Shown: positions 25,951 through 34,332 of the stretch, one piece after another | Layout: every line of letters begins with the position of its first letter | How positions within the stretch are numbered: the stretch's first letter is position 1 | Source of the DNA: Marivita sp. XM-24bin2 | GTDB lineage: Bacteria; Pseudomonadota; Alphaproteobacteria; Rhodobacterales; Rhodobacteraceae | DNA: 40,488 nt | Assembly (NCBI GenBank): GCA_003149565.1 | Contig: QCWH01000038.1 | Location: forward strand, 1-40,488 | Direction of reading: 5' to 3' | The notes under the pieces: model-generated | Seen by the model: the letters and a program-made list of their open reading frames with translations, nothing else | Told to the model about the DNA's origin: nothing | The model's database searches: none | Position numbers and translations under genes: made by a program

Positions 25951-27869
25951 GCCAACGGCTCTCGGACCACACCAGCCGGACCAAGAATTTTTCCTGCGAT
26001 CTCAACGTCGTGTGGGTTGTGGTTGAACCAGAACCGCTCGGCCCCGGTGTCGCGCAGGCGCACGCCCATGGGCAGGGCGATGTTGTCTATTTCGGCCCGC
26101 TCACAGAGATTTTTTACCAAACGGTCAAAAAACGCATCATCGCCCCAACCGCCGCAATAGGTTGTGCTGCCAGAGCGCATGGTGACGGGTATACCCTGTT
26201 CTGTTGCAAATATCGTTTCGGCCCCGCCTTCGAGGTGTTCAAACCAGTTCTTCACCGCACCACCTTCGGCCACCAGGATTGGCATATCGGGGCGCAAGGT
26301 CTCCAACCGTGACACGGTAACATCCAGACTAGGCCATGCCGGTGGCAACGGCACTGGGATGGTGAAGTCGCCATCACGTGCGGCGGAGCGCGGGCCGATC
26401 AGAACTTCGGCGCCGCTTGCAGAAAGTGCGGTCTTCAAATCGCTGGGCATCGTCATCATGCCGGGCGCGGCGACAAGCCGATACCCTGTGAAGTCGCGCT
26501 GCGTCGGCGGCAGGATGTCCACGGTCACACCCGCGCGCCTGAACGCGCGGTAGAGGTCGAAGACCAGACCGAAATAGTCCATGCCCTGCCCCTGTGGCTG
26601 CACCTGCCACGCCCAGGCGGCGTCATAGTCGAAGATCAGCGCGACGGGCGCTTGCGCAATCGACACGTCGGGCGCGTCAGCCAGTTCCTGCGCCACTTGT
26701 TCGGCCTCAACATAGCCCGGCGCAATCACACTGTCAGGGCGCAAGAGGCCCGCGTGTAGCTGTTCCTGCGCAAAGGGCGCCTGACGCCAGCGGAAATAAC
26801 AAACCGCCTCGGCCCCGTGCGCGAAGGCTTCCCACGTCCAGAGGCGAACCATGCCGGGCAAGGGTGCCGGGTTGTAGGGTGCCCAGTTCACCGGGCCGGG
26901 TTGCTGCTCCATGACCCACCAGCGGCCACGCCCTACTGCGCGGTAAAGATCGTGGTGAAACGCCTGAAAGTCCGGATCGCCCTGCCGGGCATAGTGGCGC
27001 TGGTTTTCGGGCGACGCGCCAACGCGGTCTTCGAGAAAGCCGAGCGGGTAGCTGTCCCATGTTGCGATCTCCAAATCCTCGCCCACCGCGAAATGGTCGA
27101 AATCGGTGATCCGCCCCATGAAATTGTGCGAAATCGGCGCGTCAGAATATTTGCGGATGATCTCCGCCTGCGCCCGGTTGAAGCGCACCACCTGATCGGA
27201 CGAGAACCGCCGGAATGCCTGCACATGGGCGGGATTGGGTTCGGTCACGGTCAGGTTGGGCAAGTCGATCTGATCGAAATCGTCATACTCCATCGACCAG
27301 AACACATTGCCCCATGCGGCGTTCAGCGCGTCGATATCGCCATCATTGCCCTGCCCCGGATAGCGTGCACGCAACCAGCCTCGGAACGCCTGACGAGCGG
27401 CGTTGGAGTAGGACAGGATCGTGTCGTGACAGCCGTATTCGTTGTCGGTCTGCCACGCGGCGACATGGGGGTTCCGGCCATATCGCTTGGCCACCTCGGT
27501 GACGATGCGGCGGCATTCGTCGAGATAGCCGTCGTGGCTGAAGCAGTAGTGGCGGCGCGATCCAAAGCCGCGTGGGCGGCCTTGGGCATCCACCGCGAAC
27601 ATATCGGGATGCTTTTCGCAGACCCAGCGCGGCGGCGTGGCGGTTGGCGTGCCCAACACCACCTTCAGCCCCGCAGCGCCCAAGACCTCGATGGCTTCGT
27701 CCAGCCAGTCCCAGCGGAAATCGCCCGATGCGGGTTCGATCCGCGACCACGCGAATTCTCCGATGCGGACCCACGTGAGGCCAAGCGCGGCCATGCGGGC
27801 GGCGTCTTCCTCCCAGGTCGCGCGCGGCCAGTGTTCGGGGTAGTAGCAGGTGCCAAGCGTGCGTTTCAT
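25947..27869 (-). CDS. Beta-galactosidase, GH42 family
   Basis: A 640-residue GH42 enzyme that releases galactose from small beta-galactosides. The N-terminal GTCYYPEHWPRATWEEDAARM and VRIGEFAWSRIEP are family signatures. The acid/base is in WQTDNEYGCHDT (Glu144) and the nucleophile in WWVMEQQPGPVNWAP (Glu321). A trimerisation-type domain (about 390-580, LIFDYDAAWAWQVQPQG) and a small beta domain follow. No signal peptide, so it acts on imported sugar. It is the last gene of the galactoside operon, and its start overlaps the stop of the lactonase gene by 4 bases. The aglycone cannot be told from the sequence. Confidence 0.94.
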   Translation of the reverse strand: MKRTLGTCYYPEHWPRATWEEDAARMAALGLTWVRIGEFAWSRIEPASGDFRWDWLDEAIEVLGAAGLKVVLGTPTATPPRWVCEKHPDMFAVDAQGRPRGFGSRRHYCFSHDGYLDECRRIVTEVAKRYGRNPHVAAWQTDNEYGCHDTILSYSNAARQAFRGWLRARYPGQGNDGDIDALNAAWGNVFWSMEYDDFDQIDLPNLTVTEPNPAHVQAFRRFSSDQVVRFNRAQAEIIRKYSDAPISHNFMGRITDFDHFAVGEDLEIATWDSYPLGFLEDRVGASPENQRHYARQGDPDFQAFHHDLYRAVGRGRWWVMEQQPGPVNWAPYNPAPLPGMVRLWTWEAFAHGAEAVCYFRWRQAPFAQEQLHAGLLRPDSVIAPGYVEAEQVAQELADAPDVSIAQAPVALIFDYDAAWAWQVQPQGQGMDYFGLVFDLYRAFRRAGVTVDILPPTQRDFTGYRLVAAPGMMTMPSDLKTALSASGAEVLIGPRSAARDGDFTIPVPLPPAWPSLDVTVSRLETLRPDMPILVAEGGAVKNWFEHLEGGAETIFATEQGIPVTMRSGSTTYCGGWGDDAFFDRLVKNLCERAEIDNIALPMGVRLRDTGAERFWFNHNPHDVEIAGKILGPAGVVREPLA

Positions 27870-28711
27870 AGAATGACTTGGTGTTCCTTCTGGCCTTTCG
27901 TCCCGGAGGGGATGGCGAAGGTCTTGCCGTCACTTTCGCCTGCCGGGTTAAGCCCCTCTGTGGCCGAAGTGACGAACAGCGTGCTGAGATCAGGCCCTCC
28001 AAAGGCGGGGCAACTGGCCTGCACACCGGGAACGGCAATCGCGCGGATCAATGCGCCATCGGGCCCGTAGCAGGCCACACGGGACGCGCCCCATTGCGCG
28101 ACCCAGAGGTTGCCCTCGGCATCGACGACCGCACCATCGGGGTTCAGTTCAGCGGCGGTCAGATCCGTGAAAAGCGTAGGCTTGCCGTCCGGATACCCCT
28201 CGTCGTCCAGTGCCACTTTCAGAATCTTGCGCTTGTGCGTGTCGGTGTAGAAGGCGTGGCCGCGGTCTGGTGCAAAGCAGATCGCATTCGAAATGGTGAT
28301 CTTGTCGAACAGCTTGGTCAACGTGCCATCGTAATAGCGGTAGATTGCCCCGGCCCCAGTTTCGGCGTTCTTGCCCATCGTCCCGATCCAGAACCCGCCC
28401 CACGGGTCGGCGCGGCCATCGTTTGAACGGGTGACAGGATTGTCGGATTCGAGCGGCTGTATGAAAGTGCTTTCACCAGTCTTGGTCTCGAACACCGATA
28501 GGGATGTTTCGCTGGCAATGAGCAGTACCCCCGTGTCGATCCACCCTGCGGCTGAGACATGTTCGTCAAAATTCCAACTTTGTTCTTCCGTGCCGTCGCT
28601 GCGGTAAAGCGTCTTGCCAAGAATATCGAACCAGTAGAGCACCTGTTCTTCGGGGTGCCAGAGCGGGCCTTCGCCCAGGTTACAGACTATATTGCTAAAG
28701 ATAGAGGCCAT
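27866..28711 (-). CDS. SMP-30/gluconolactonase-family lactonase (probable galactonolactonase)
   Basis: A 281-residue six-bladed beta-propeller of the SMP-30/gluconolactonase/LRE family. Metal ligands of the family are recognisable: Glu14 in LGEGPLWHP, Asn142 in SNAICFAPD and Asp192 in LNPDGAVVDAEGNLWVAQWG. The substrate-loop motif RSNDGRADPWGGFWIGTMG is intact. In this operon it would open the galactonolactone made by the SDR into galactonate, since it lies among galactonate-pathway genes; the exact sugar is inferred. It overlaps dgoA upstream by 1 base and the GH42 gene downstream by 4 bases. Confidence 0.9.
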   Translation of the reverse strand: MASIFSNIVCNLGEGPLWHPEEQVLYWFDILGKTLYRSDGTEEQSWNFDEHVSAAGWIDTGVLLIASETSLSVFETKTGESTFIQPLESDNPVTRSNDGRADPWGGFWIGTMGKNAETGAGAIYRYYDGTLTKLFDKITISNAICFAPDRGHAFYTDTHKRKILKVALDDEGYPDGKPTLFTDLTAAELNPDGAVVDAEGNLWVAQWGASRVACYGPDGALIRAIAVPGVQASCPAFGGPDLSTLFVTSATEGLNPAGESDGKTFAIPSGTKGQKEHQVIL

Positions 28712-29316
28712 CAGAACATCACCGCATCATAGGCCGCAACGATCTCTGCGGCACGGGTCTCAGTGTCGGCGCGCGATGCGCCGGGTTTATAAAGCGCGGA
28801 GCCGATGCCAAACCCATCGACACCCGCAGCACGCCAGTCGGAAAAGTTCGATGGGCCAGCGCCACCCACGGCATAGGTTTCGGTGCCCGACGGCAAAACC
28901 GCCTTGATGGCTCTCAGGCCATCTGGGCCCAAGAGTGATCCGGGAAAAAGCTTCAACCCGTCGGCCCCGTTTCGCAGCGCAGTAAAACATTCGGTAGGCG
29001 TCATCACGCCGGGATAGCTTTTCATGCCCGCCTGTTTCGTCGCCACGATCACGCGCGGATTGCAGTCTGGCGACACCACCATGCCCGCGCCGATTTGGTG
29101 CAAGCGCTGCACATCGTCCGGGCTCAACACCGTGCCTGCACCGATCAGAGCAGTCTGCCCGAAGGCATCTACCATCTGTTTGATCGACGTGAACGGATCG
29201 GGTGAATTGAGCGGCACTTCGATTGAGGTGATGCCCGCCTCGATCAGCGCTTCGGTGATCGGCACGGCCTCAGCCGGGGTGATCCCGCGCAGGATGGCGA
29301 TGATCTTGCGGGTCAT
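28711..29316 (-). CDS. dgoA: 2-dehydro-3-deoxy-6-phosphogalactonate aldolase
   Basis: A 201-residue class I aldolase that splits 2-keto-3-deoxy-6-phosphogalactonate into pyruvate and glyceraldehyde-3-phosphate. The fold matches the KDPG/KDPGal family: IIAILRGITPAEAVPITEAL, then SIEVPLNSPDPFTSI (with Glu33), GAGTVL, and the Schiff-base lysine in GADGLKLFPGS (Lys122, aligned with the E. coli DgoA lysine as recalled). EVPLNSPDP is typical of the galactonate branch; the glucose-type Eda usually differs there. It overlaps the kinase gene upstream by 4 bases (ATGA). Its product feeds the gap-encoded step. Confidence 0.93.
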   Translation of the reverse strand: MTRKIIAILRGITPAEAVPITEALIEAGITSIEVPLNSPDPFTSIKQMVDAFGQTALIGAGTVLSPDDVQRLHQIGAGMVVSPDCNPRVIVATKQAGMKSYPGVMTPTECFTALRNGADGLKLFPGSLLGPDGLRAIKAVLPSGTETYAVGGAGPSNFSDWRAAGVDGFGIGSALYKPGASRADTETRAAEIVAAYDAVMF

Positions 29317-30215
29317 TGCGTGGTCTCCTTCAGGCCCGAATAGGCCGCCTTCAGCCCTTCCAGCGTCATGCGTTCCGCGTCGGTGCGTTCGACAGGCAAG
29401 CCTTGGGCCCCGAGTGCATCGGCATAGGCCTTGCAGAGTTTGTCATCGCCAATGAGCGCCACATGCTGGCCCAGCCAATAGGGACGCGCGGCGGCGAGTT
29501 CCGCACCGATGAGAAGACCGGAGAGACGCGCTCGGGCTTCGCTTGCATGAAGATCGTTCAGCAGGCCTTCGGCCCGAATGGAAAAAAGCCGTGCGGCGAG
29601 GTCGGACGTGTTGGACATTGCGGTGGAAACCGCATCGGCAAAAGCGCTGCCGTCCCAGCCGTCACCTGCCACCGTATGGCGCAGGACCGATTGCTGCGAC
29701 AGAAGCGCGAACATCTCTCCAGTCATGAAGGTGCGGAAGCTGACGATCTCGCCTGCGCTGATATGCACCCATTTGGTATGAGTGCCCGGCAGGCAGATCA
29801 CGCCATCGAATTTCGGGTTCAGTGCAAGAAAGCCTGCGATTTGCGTTTCCTCCCCGCGCATAACATCGGCCGGGTTGGTCTGTTTGACGCCGGGCAGGAT
29901 ATGGACCGAAAGGCGTGGGTCATTGGTCGGCACACGGGTCGCGCGGTCGATACCCGGTGGAGTGCATGGGGCTTCCAAGTATTTCGCCTCGGCCCAGCCT
30001 TGGCGCGATCCGGCCATGCCGCAGACGATCACGCGGGTCATTCCGCTACCGAGCAAATCTCCTGACAGATCGAGCAGCGCTGGTTCAAACCCGTCGCGCG
30101 AAAGAGTCCCCATACCAGCATCATTGCTGCGACGGGTCTGGACTGTGCCATTCTGCGCCATTGCCCAAACGCGCAGGTGGGAGGTGCCCCAATCGACTGC
30201 GAGCCAATCCGTCAT
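29313..30215 (-). CDS. dgoK: 2-dehydro-3-deoxygalactonokinase
   Basis: A 300-residue kinase that phosphorylates 2-keto-3-deoxygalactonate before the DgoA step. It starts MTDWLAVDWGTSHLRVWAM, where WGTSxLR is the family's N-terminal ATP-binding motif. Other landmarks are VIVCGMAGSRQGWAEAKYL, RGEETQIAGFLAL, CLPGTHTKWVHI and FRTFMTGEMFALL. The start at 30215 is set by overlap with the SDR stop codon (ATGA) and by the DgoK family length (about 290-300); an upstream extension to 30383 would lie inside the SDR gene. Confidence 0.94.
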   Translation of the reverse strand: MTDWLAVDWGTSHLRVWAMAQNGTVQTRRSNDAGMGTLSRDGFEPALLDLSGDLLGSGMTRVIVCGMAGSRQGWAEAKYLEAPCTPPGIDRATRVPTNDPRLSVHILPGVKQTNPADVMRGEETQIAGFLALNPKFDGVICLPGTHTKWVHISAGEIVSFRTFMTGEMFALLSQQSVLRHTVAGDGWDGSAFADAVSTAMSNTSDLAARLFSIRAEGLLNDLHASEARARLSGLLIGAELAAARPYWLGQHVALIGDDKLCKAYADALGAQGLPVERTDAERMTLEGLKAAYSGLKETTQ

Positions 30216-30985
30216 GCCGCCACCGTCACAACGCCGCCGTCCACGGCCAACGTCTGGCCCGTCATCATGCGGCTGGTGTTCGAGGCAAGAAACAGCGTGG
30301 CATCGACCACGTCTTGTTCGACGAGGTGTTCCTTGAGGCATTGTTTGTCGAGATGCGCGGCAAGCGATTCCGGGTCGGCCCAAAGCTTTTTCTGCTTGTC
30401 AGTGAGCACCCAACCGGGGGCCAAAGCGTTGAACCGGATCCTGTCCGGCCCGAACTCGCGCGCAAAACTGCGCGTCATGCCAGTAATGCCCGCATTGGCG
30501 GTCGTGTAGGCGATGTAGCCCGCGTTGCCCATCCTATAGCTGATGGAGCTGAAGTTGACGATCGCCCCGCCGCCAGCCTTTTGCATGCCGGGGATCACCG
30601 CCTGACAGGCGAAGAAATAGGCGTCTAGGTTGATGGCGGTCGACCAGTCCCAGAACTCGGCATCCACGTCGAGTGTTGTATGCCGTTTGTCGTTGGCTGC
30701 GTTATTGACCAGCACGGTGATCGGGCCATGTGCGTCTGCCGCCTGCGCGATCGAGGACTGAAGTGCAGCGGTGTCGGTGATGTCGCACTGGATGAAGAAC
30801 GGTGCTGTGCCGTGCTTGGCTTCCATCTCGGACACAAAAACGGACGCGTCGGAACGCCCGACAAAGGCGACCTTTGCGCCCTGCCCGAGGAACCCGTCGG
30901 TCAGCGCCGCTCCAATTCCGGAACCGCCTCCGGTGATGAAAACGGACGCATCCTTGAGATCGTGGAATGTCGCGTATGAGGTCAT
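30212..30985 (-). CDS. Short-chain dehydrogenase (probable galactose dehydrogenase) with altered active site
   Basis: A 257-residue SDR, the best candidate here for oxidation of D-galactose to galactonolactone. The cofactor motif is TGGGSGIG (18-25), with NNAAND at 94-99 and the PGW/TD segment at 190-196. The catalytic Ser and Tyr are present (Ser147 in NFSSIS, Tyr160 in GYIAYTT). The usual YxxxK lysine is replaced by Asn164: the codon read from the sequence is AAT. Near relatives normally have YxxAKAG. This may reduce or abolish activity, or another residue may substitute. It is directly abutted by the GH4 gene upstream and overlaps dgoK downstream. Confidence 0.85.
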   Translation of the reverse strand: MTSYATFHDLKDASVFITGGGSGIGAALTDGFLGQGAKVAFVGRSDASVFVSEMEAKHGTAPFFIQCDITDTAALQSSIAQAADAHGPITVLVNNAANDKRHTTLDVDAEFWDWSTAINLDAYFFACQAVIPGMQKAGGGAIVNFSSISYRMGNAGYIAYTTANAGITGMTRSFAREFGPDRIRFNALAPGWVLTDKQKKLWADPESLAAHLDKQCLKEHLVEQDVVDATLFLASNTSRMMTGQTLAVDGGVVTVAA

Positions 30986-32326
30986 TCAGGCGGCTTTCTT
31001 CAGTCGTGCAAATTCCGGCAGCATGTCGCCATGCGCAGCCAAGAGATCGGTTACAAGGTTGTGGATCTGGCGCAAGTCCAGTTCGGCAGCAGTGTGTGGG
31101 TCCATCATGGCCGCGTGGTAGACATGTTCGATGTCTTCGTCCACCAGCGCGCGGACAACAAGTTCCTGCACGTTGATCTGTGTGCGCATTAGCGCAACCA
31201 GTTGCGGAGGGATGTCATCGACGACCGAAGGCTGTATGCCATTGGCATCCACCATGCATGGCACCTCGACCGCCGCACCCTCGGGCAGTTGCGGTGCCTG
31301 TCCCCGGTTCGGCAGGTTGCCATAGATCGTGTAGGGCTGGTTGGTGACCATCGCGTTCATGATCTCGGCAGCGAATTCGTGGCTCTTCTTGAAGTCGATC
31401 TGATCCGCCGTACGGTAGGCTTTGGCCTGATCGGCCCAATCTGCCATCTGTTCGATGCAGCGCTTGGGGTATTCGTCCAGCGGCACGCTGAAGCTGTCGA
31501 TCAGATCCTCACGGCCCGACTTGATGAACCACGGCACATATTCTGCCAGATGTTCTGAGCTTTCAGTGCAGAAATAGCCCAAATGCTCCATCACCTCGTA
31601 GCGCACTTTGTTGGCGCAGCGCGGCATCAGGAGCGGCGGTTTGGGCAGGCTGCCGTTGCGATAGCCCTCACGCAGCGCCGGATAGAGCGATGTGCCCCTG
31701 TGCGTCAGGTCCAGAAAGAACGCAACGTGGTTCACACCGGCCACGCGGTAGCGGATTTCGTCCTTCGGCAGATCGAGGTCGTGCGCCAGTTCCTGCACCG
31801 TGTTCTGCACGGAATGGCAGAGACCCACCTGCTTCACATGCGGATAGCGTTCGGCAATCGCCCAGGTGTTGATCGCCATCGGGTTGACGTATTGCAGAAG
31901 GGTCGCGTTTGGACAGAGCTCGGCCATATCCGCCGCCACGCGCCACAGATGCGGAACGGTGCGCAGACCGCGCATGATGCCGCCCACACCCAAGGTATCA
32001 CCAATGGTTTGACGCAGCCCGTACTGCTTGGGGATGTCGAAATCGATCACCGTCGACGGCTCATAACCGCCGATCTGAAACGCAGTGACAACAAAGTCTG
32101 CCCCCGCCAATGCGCGGCGCTGGTCCGTCGTGGTTTCCACCTGGGCAGACCGCCCCGAAGCTGCAATCAGCTTACGCGCCACCAGCGCGGATTCCTCCAA
32201 ACGCTGCTCGTTGATGTCCATCAGCGCAAAGGTGGCCCCCTCCAACGCCGGAAAATGGAGAACGTCGCCCACGATATTCTTCATGAAGATCGTCGAGCCA
32301 GCGCCGATAAAGGCGATGCGTGTCAT
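30986..32326 (-). CDS. melA: Alpha-galactosidase, GH4 family
   Basis: A 446-residue NAD- and Mn-dependent glycosidase. GH4 enzymes use a transient C3 oxidation, unlike ordinary hydrolases. The Rossmann motif is IAFIGAGSTIFMKNIVGDVL; then ALMDINEQRLEES. The metal ligands are in GLCHSVQ (Cys170) and GVNHVAFFL (His200). The CHSVQ motif and the STIFxKN start are typical of the melA/alpha-galactosidase branch rather than 6-phospho-glucosidases (which show a different metal motif) or LplD. It acts in the cytoplasm on imported unphosphorylated alpha-galactosides such as melibiose or galactosyl-glycerols. It is followed directly by the SDR and preceded by a permease gene. Confidence 0.92.
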   Translation of the reverse strand: MTRIAFIGAGSTIFMKNIVGDVLHFPALEGATFALMDINEQRLEESALVARKLIAASGRSAQVETTTDQRRALAGADFVVTAFQIGGYEPSTVIDFDIPKQYGLRQTIGDTLGVGGIMRGLRTVPHLWRVAADMAELCPNATLLQYVNPMAINTWAIAERYPHVKQVGLCHSVQNTVQELAHDLDLPKDEIRYRVAGVNHVAFFLDLTHRGTSLYPALREGYRNGSLPKPPLLMPRCANKVRYEVMEHLGYFCTESSEHLAEYVPWFIKSGREDLIDSFSVPLDEYPKRCIEQMADWADQAKAYRTADQIDFKKSHEFAAEIMNAMVTNQPYTIYGNLPNRGQAPQLPEGAAVEVPCMVDANGIQPSVVDDIPPQLVALMRTQINVQELVVRALVDEDIEHVYHAAMMDPHTAAELDLRQIHNLVTDLLAAHGDMLPEFARLKKAA

Positions 32327-32338
32327 GGTCTTAGGTCC

Positions 32339-33187
32339 TTATTTCACCGCGCCCAATGTCAGGCCCGCGATAAAGTGTTTCTGCATGAGGAAGAACATCA
32401 GCACCGGTGGCAGAGCTGCCACGATGCTGCCCGCGCTCATCAGGTGATAAGCGGCACGGTATTGTGCGTTGAAACTGGTGATGCCAGCCGTGACCGGCTG
32501 CGCATCCGGTCCCTGGGTCAGAACGATCGCCCAGAAATAGTCATTCCAGATGAAGGTAAAGATCAGCACTGCCAGTGCCGCCAGCGCCGGTTTCATCAGC
32601 GGTAGAACGACAAACCAGAAGATGCGCCATTCGGCAACGCCTTCGACCCGCGCCGCTTCGATCAGCGGGAACGGCAGAGCGCGGATGAAGTTGCGCATGA
32701 AGAGCGTACAGAACCCGGTTTGGAAGGCGATATGGAACAGGACGAGCCCCGTCTTGGTGTTATACAGCCCAAGGTCCAGCGTCAGGTCGCGCACTGGTAC
32801 CATCAGGATCTGGAACGGCACGAAATTGCCCGCGACGAACATGAAGAACACCCAGATGTTCGACCGGAATTTGTAGACCCCCAGTGCAAACCCGGCCATC
32901 GCCGACAGCGCCACCGCGCCGATAACCGTCGGGATGGTGATCAGCACTGAGTTCAGCATGTAACGCGGCATGTCCGAGTTGAAGAACACCTGCCCGTAAT
33001 TGTTGAAAAGCTCGAAAGACCCCGGAACGCCCCAGTAATTGCTTTGGGTAAAGTCCGTCGCCGGTTTGATCGAAAATATCGCGACGGCAATCAGCGGCAA
33101 CAACCAAAGGATGAGCGCGATGGGGAGCATCGTCTTGTAGGCGGTCTGCGCGGGCGCGCTGGCCTGCTGGATCGGACGTGGGAACAT
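32339..33187 (-). CDS. Galactoside ABC transporter permease (MalG type)
   Basis: A 282-residue inner-membrane permease with six predicted helices, starting around residues 20-40 (MLPIALILWLLPLIAVAIFSI). The EAA loop is EAARVEGVAEWRIFWFVVLP, close to the expected EAA-x3-G pattern. The C-terminus (IAGLTLGAVK) is typical of MalG-type components. The ATG at 33185-33187 is preferred to an upstream start because it overlaps the stop of the mini-frame (TGATG) and has GGGGGG close by. Substrate is inferred from the operon. Confidence 0.93.
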   Translation of the reverse strand: MFPRPIQQASAPAQTAYKTMLPIALILWLLPLIAVAIFSIKPATDFTQSNYWGVPGSFELFNNYGQVFFNSDMPRYMLNSVLITIPTVIGAVALSAMAGFALGVYKFRSNIWVFFMFVAGNFVPFQILMVPVRDLTLDLGLYNTKTGLVLFHIAFQTGFCTLFMRNFIRALPFPLIEAARVEGVAEWRIFWFVVLPLMKPALAALAVLIFTFIWNDYFWAIVLTQGPDAQPVTAGITSFNAQYRAAYHLMSAGSIVAALPPVLMFFLMQKHFIAGLTLGAVK

Positions 33188-33273
33188 CAGATCACCCCCC
33201 AATCACTGCAGGCCGGCATGACCTTCATCTTGCCCAACGAACTCCCGCCGGAGACTCTCTTCAAACACCACAT
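33187..33273 (-). CDS. Possible 28-codon mini-frame coupling the two permease genes
   Basis: Between the permeases an ATG at 33271-33273 opens 28 codons (MWCLKRVSGG then SSLGKMKVMPACSDWGVI), and its TGA overlaps the next permease start (TGATG). The start has a strong ribosome-binding site, AAAGGAGGG about 8 bases upstream, inside the end of the previous gene. The peptide resembles no known family. It may simply carry ribosomes across the gap to the next gene. Confidence 0.3.
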   Translation of the reverse strand: MWCLKRVSGGSSLGKMKVMPACSDWGVI

Positions 33274-33275
33274 GC

Positions 33276-34202
33276 TCAATGCCCTCCTTTTTCTTCGCGG
33301 TACATCGACCAAAGGAAATACGCGATGAAGATCAACATGATGAGGAACAGCACCACCGCAATCGCTGCGCCATAGCCCATGCGGAATCCGTATTCCGACA
33401 AGGCTTTCTCGAACATGTAGAAAGATAGCACGCGGGTCTGGCCGAAGGGGCCGCCATTGGTCATGATCGATATGAGGTCAAAGGACCTAAGCGCACCGAT
33501 GATCGTCACCACGAAGGCGATGAATGTGGCAGGCTTGAGCTGCGGGATGATGACGTACCAGAGCATCTTCCATCCTTTGGCGCCGTCCAGTCGCGCGGCT
33601 TCAACCTGCTCTGGATCCACGGCGTTGAGACCGGTGAGATAAAGGATCATGCAATAGGCCGTCTGCGGCCACAGCCCCGCAAGGATGATCCCGTAGGTCG
33701 CCCATGTCGGATCGCCCAGCACGTTGACCGGACCAAGCCCCACCAGCGCCAGCATGTTCGACAACAGCCCTTCGTTCGGCAGGTAAAACCACGCGAACAC
33801 AAGGCCAACGACGACCTGTGACAGCACAAAAGGAAAGAAAAACAGAGACTTGTAGATACGGATTCCGGCGACCGTCTGGTTCAGGAACAGTGCGATGAAC
33901 AGGCCCGCCGGGATGGCCAGCAGATAGAAGACCAACCATTTCAGGTTGTTCCAGAGCGACACCTCGAAGGCGCGGTCGTTCATCAACTCCTGATAATTTG
34001 CCAGCCCGATATATTCGGCCTGCCCCAGCCCGTCCCAATCATAGAGCGAAATCGAAAAGCTCTGAAAGATCGGGATGATGACGTAAACTGCGAAGAACAG
34101 GACGGCCGGCGCAAGAAACAGCCACGGAGTGACTGCGATTTCGTTGCGCTTGTACCAGCCGCGTTTCGGCGGGTCTGTGTCGGGCAAGGTTGCGGTGGTC
34201 AT
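33276..34202 (-). CDS. Galactoside ABC transporter permease (MalF type)
   Basis: A 308-residue inner-membrane permease. The N-terminal MTTATLPDTDPPKRGWYKRN is cytoplasmic, followed by the first helix (TPWLFLAPAVLFFAVYVIIP). The EAA loop is VEAARLDGAKGWKMLWYVIIP. The C-terminal part has a final helix (AIAVVLFLIMLIFIAYFLWS). It follows the binding-protein gene after a hairpin-containing 130-bp gap and precedes the second permease. With that permease and the ATPase at 36565 it would form a MalFGK2-like importer. Confidence 0.93.
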   Translation of the reverse strand: MTTATLPDTDPPKRGWYKRNEIAVTPWLFLAPAVLFFAVYVIIPIFQSFSISLYDWDGLGQAEYIGLANYQELMNDRAFEVSLWNNLKWLVFYLLAIPAGLFIALFLNQTVAGIRIYKSLFFFPFVLSQVVVGLVFAWFYLPNEGLLSNMLALVGLGPVNVLGDPTWATYGIILAGLWPQTAYCMILYLTGLNAVDPEQVEAARLDGAKGWKMLWYVIIPQLKPATFIAFVVTIIGALRSFDLISIMTNGGPFGQTRVLSFYMFEKALSEYGFRMGYGAAIAVVLFLIMLIFIAYFLWSMYREEKGGH

Positions 34203-34302
34203 GGTCGGGTCTCCTCCACACGGGCCACGCGAAAGCCTATGTTCGGCTTACGGATGGGCCGTCGGGCAAGGTGCGACAACACGCATCTTGCCGGTCTGGC
34301 GA

Positions 34303-34326
34303 AGGGTGCGTGATCTCACGCACCCT
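34303..34326. promoter_or_regulatory. 10-bp stem-loop after the galactoside binding-protein gene
   Basis: AGGGTGCGTG-ATCT-CACGCACCCT is a perfect hairpin 6 bases after the binding-protein stop codon (minus strand), without a T-run. Its position mirrors the aglE-aglF hairpin, so it probably stabilises the upstream mRNA or attenuates the permease genes. Confidence 0.6.
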
Positions 34327-34332
34327 CGTTGT

